This document shows positions 28,985 to 29,056 of a stretch of 29,056 bases of DNA, in pieces. The position numbers and the translations under genes are program-made. Below the pieces are notes generated by a model. The model saw only the letters and a program-made list of their open reading frames with translations. It did no database searches and was not told where the DNA came from. This stretch comes from Pelargonium cotyledonis (taxonomy: Eukaryota > Streptophyta > Magnoliopsida > Geraniales > Geraniaceae): contig JAYMTA010000428.1 of assembly GCA_036897625.1 (NCBI GenBank), positions 1 through 29,056 on the forward strand, in the 5' to 3' direction. How positions within the stretch are numbered: position 1 is the stretch's first letter; every line of letters starts with the position of its first letter.

Positions 28985-29056
28985 GTGAATATTTAAACTT
29001 CATCATTCATACAAGTATATTACTAATGTTGGGTGGGTGATGGAGAGAGAGGGGGG
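28985..29056 (+). other. Start of the next VIH intron, cut by the window end
   Basis: The exon ending ...KETKYRLDP reaches a GTGAAT donor at 28985. An in-frame TGA three bases on is intronic if this donor is used. Family members continue with YANVKTPERHVRTRLYF from the next exon, which is outside the window. A GA-rich run closes the window. Confidence 0.7.

Noticed and set aside
28986-28988. In-frame TGA as the true end of the VIH protein
   Set aside because: It lies just inside a GTGAAT donor at 28985, and relatives continue for about 190 more residues; an alternative short form would need transcript evidence.

Overview
This is nuclear DNA from a flowering plant, most likely a eudicot. The genes have many AT-rich GT-AG introns, the intergenic DNA is littered with small plant-type DNA transposons, and all four recognisable genes give proteins close to known plant families. 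I see no prokaryotic, organellar or viral gene. I worked from recalled protein families, without any database search.

Layout. (1) 571-2691, plus strand: a three-exon gene for a 90-residue B12D-family mitochondrial protein (MLRQ/NDUFA4-like). Its large second intron carries a hAT-type MITE with a clear target-site duplication. (2) 2692-4684: a convergent intergenic stretch with a degenerate repeat and a possible retroposed sequence ending in poly(A). (3) 4685-9817, minus strand: a four-exon gene for APC8/CDC23, a TPR subunit of the anaphase-promoting complex. Its 3-kb second intron holds another hAT MITE. (4) 9818-10066: a 249-bp head-to-head promoter. (5) 10067-11518, plus strand: an intronless P-type PPR gene closely resembling OTP43, a mitochondrial nad1 trans-splicing factor. 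(6) 11519-12797: a short tandem repeat, a CACTA-type transposon end and a broken fragment of a GATL (galacturonosyltransferase-like) gene. (7) 12798 to beyond the window end, plus strand: a long gene for the plant PPIP5K/VIH inositol pyrophosphate kinase-phosphatase. Twenty-five coding exons join in frame. The conserved first coding exon is not found upstream, and the last exons lie outside the window.

The genes do not form a pathway. Two act in mitochondria (B12D, OTP43-like), one in the cell cycle (APC8) and one in phosphate and inositol pyrophosphate signalling (VIH). From memory, B12D and APC8 are also neighbours in Arabidopsis (At3g48140 and At3g48150), so this end of the window looks like conserved synteny.

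No undescribed biological system is evident. The most interesting points are the missing VIH first exon with transposon-end and GATL-fragment DNA in its expected place, a tandem duplication across a VIH splice donor, a tRNA-like insert with 13-bp flanking repeats, a long foldback MITE, and an abrupt base-composition step inside the PPR gene. VIH introns also record at least four DNA-transposon insertions and one truncated LINE-like insertion with a 15-bp target-site duplication.
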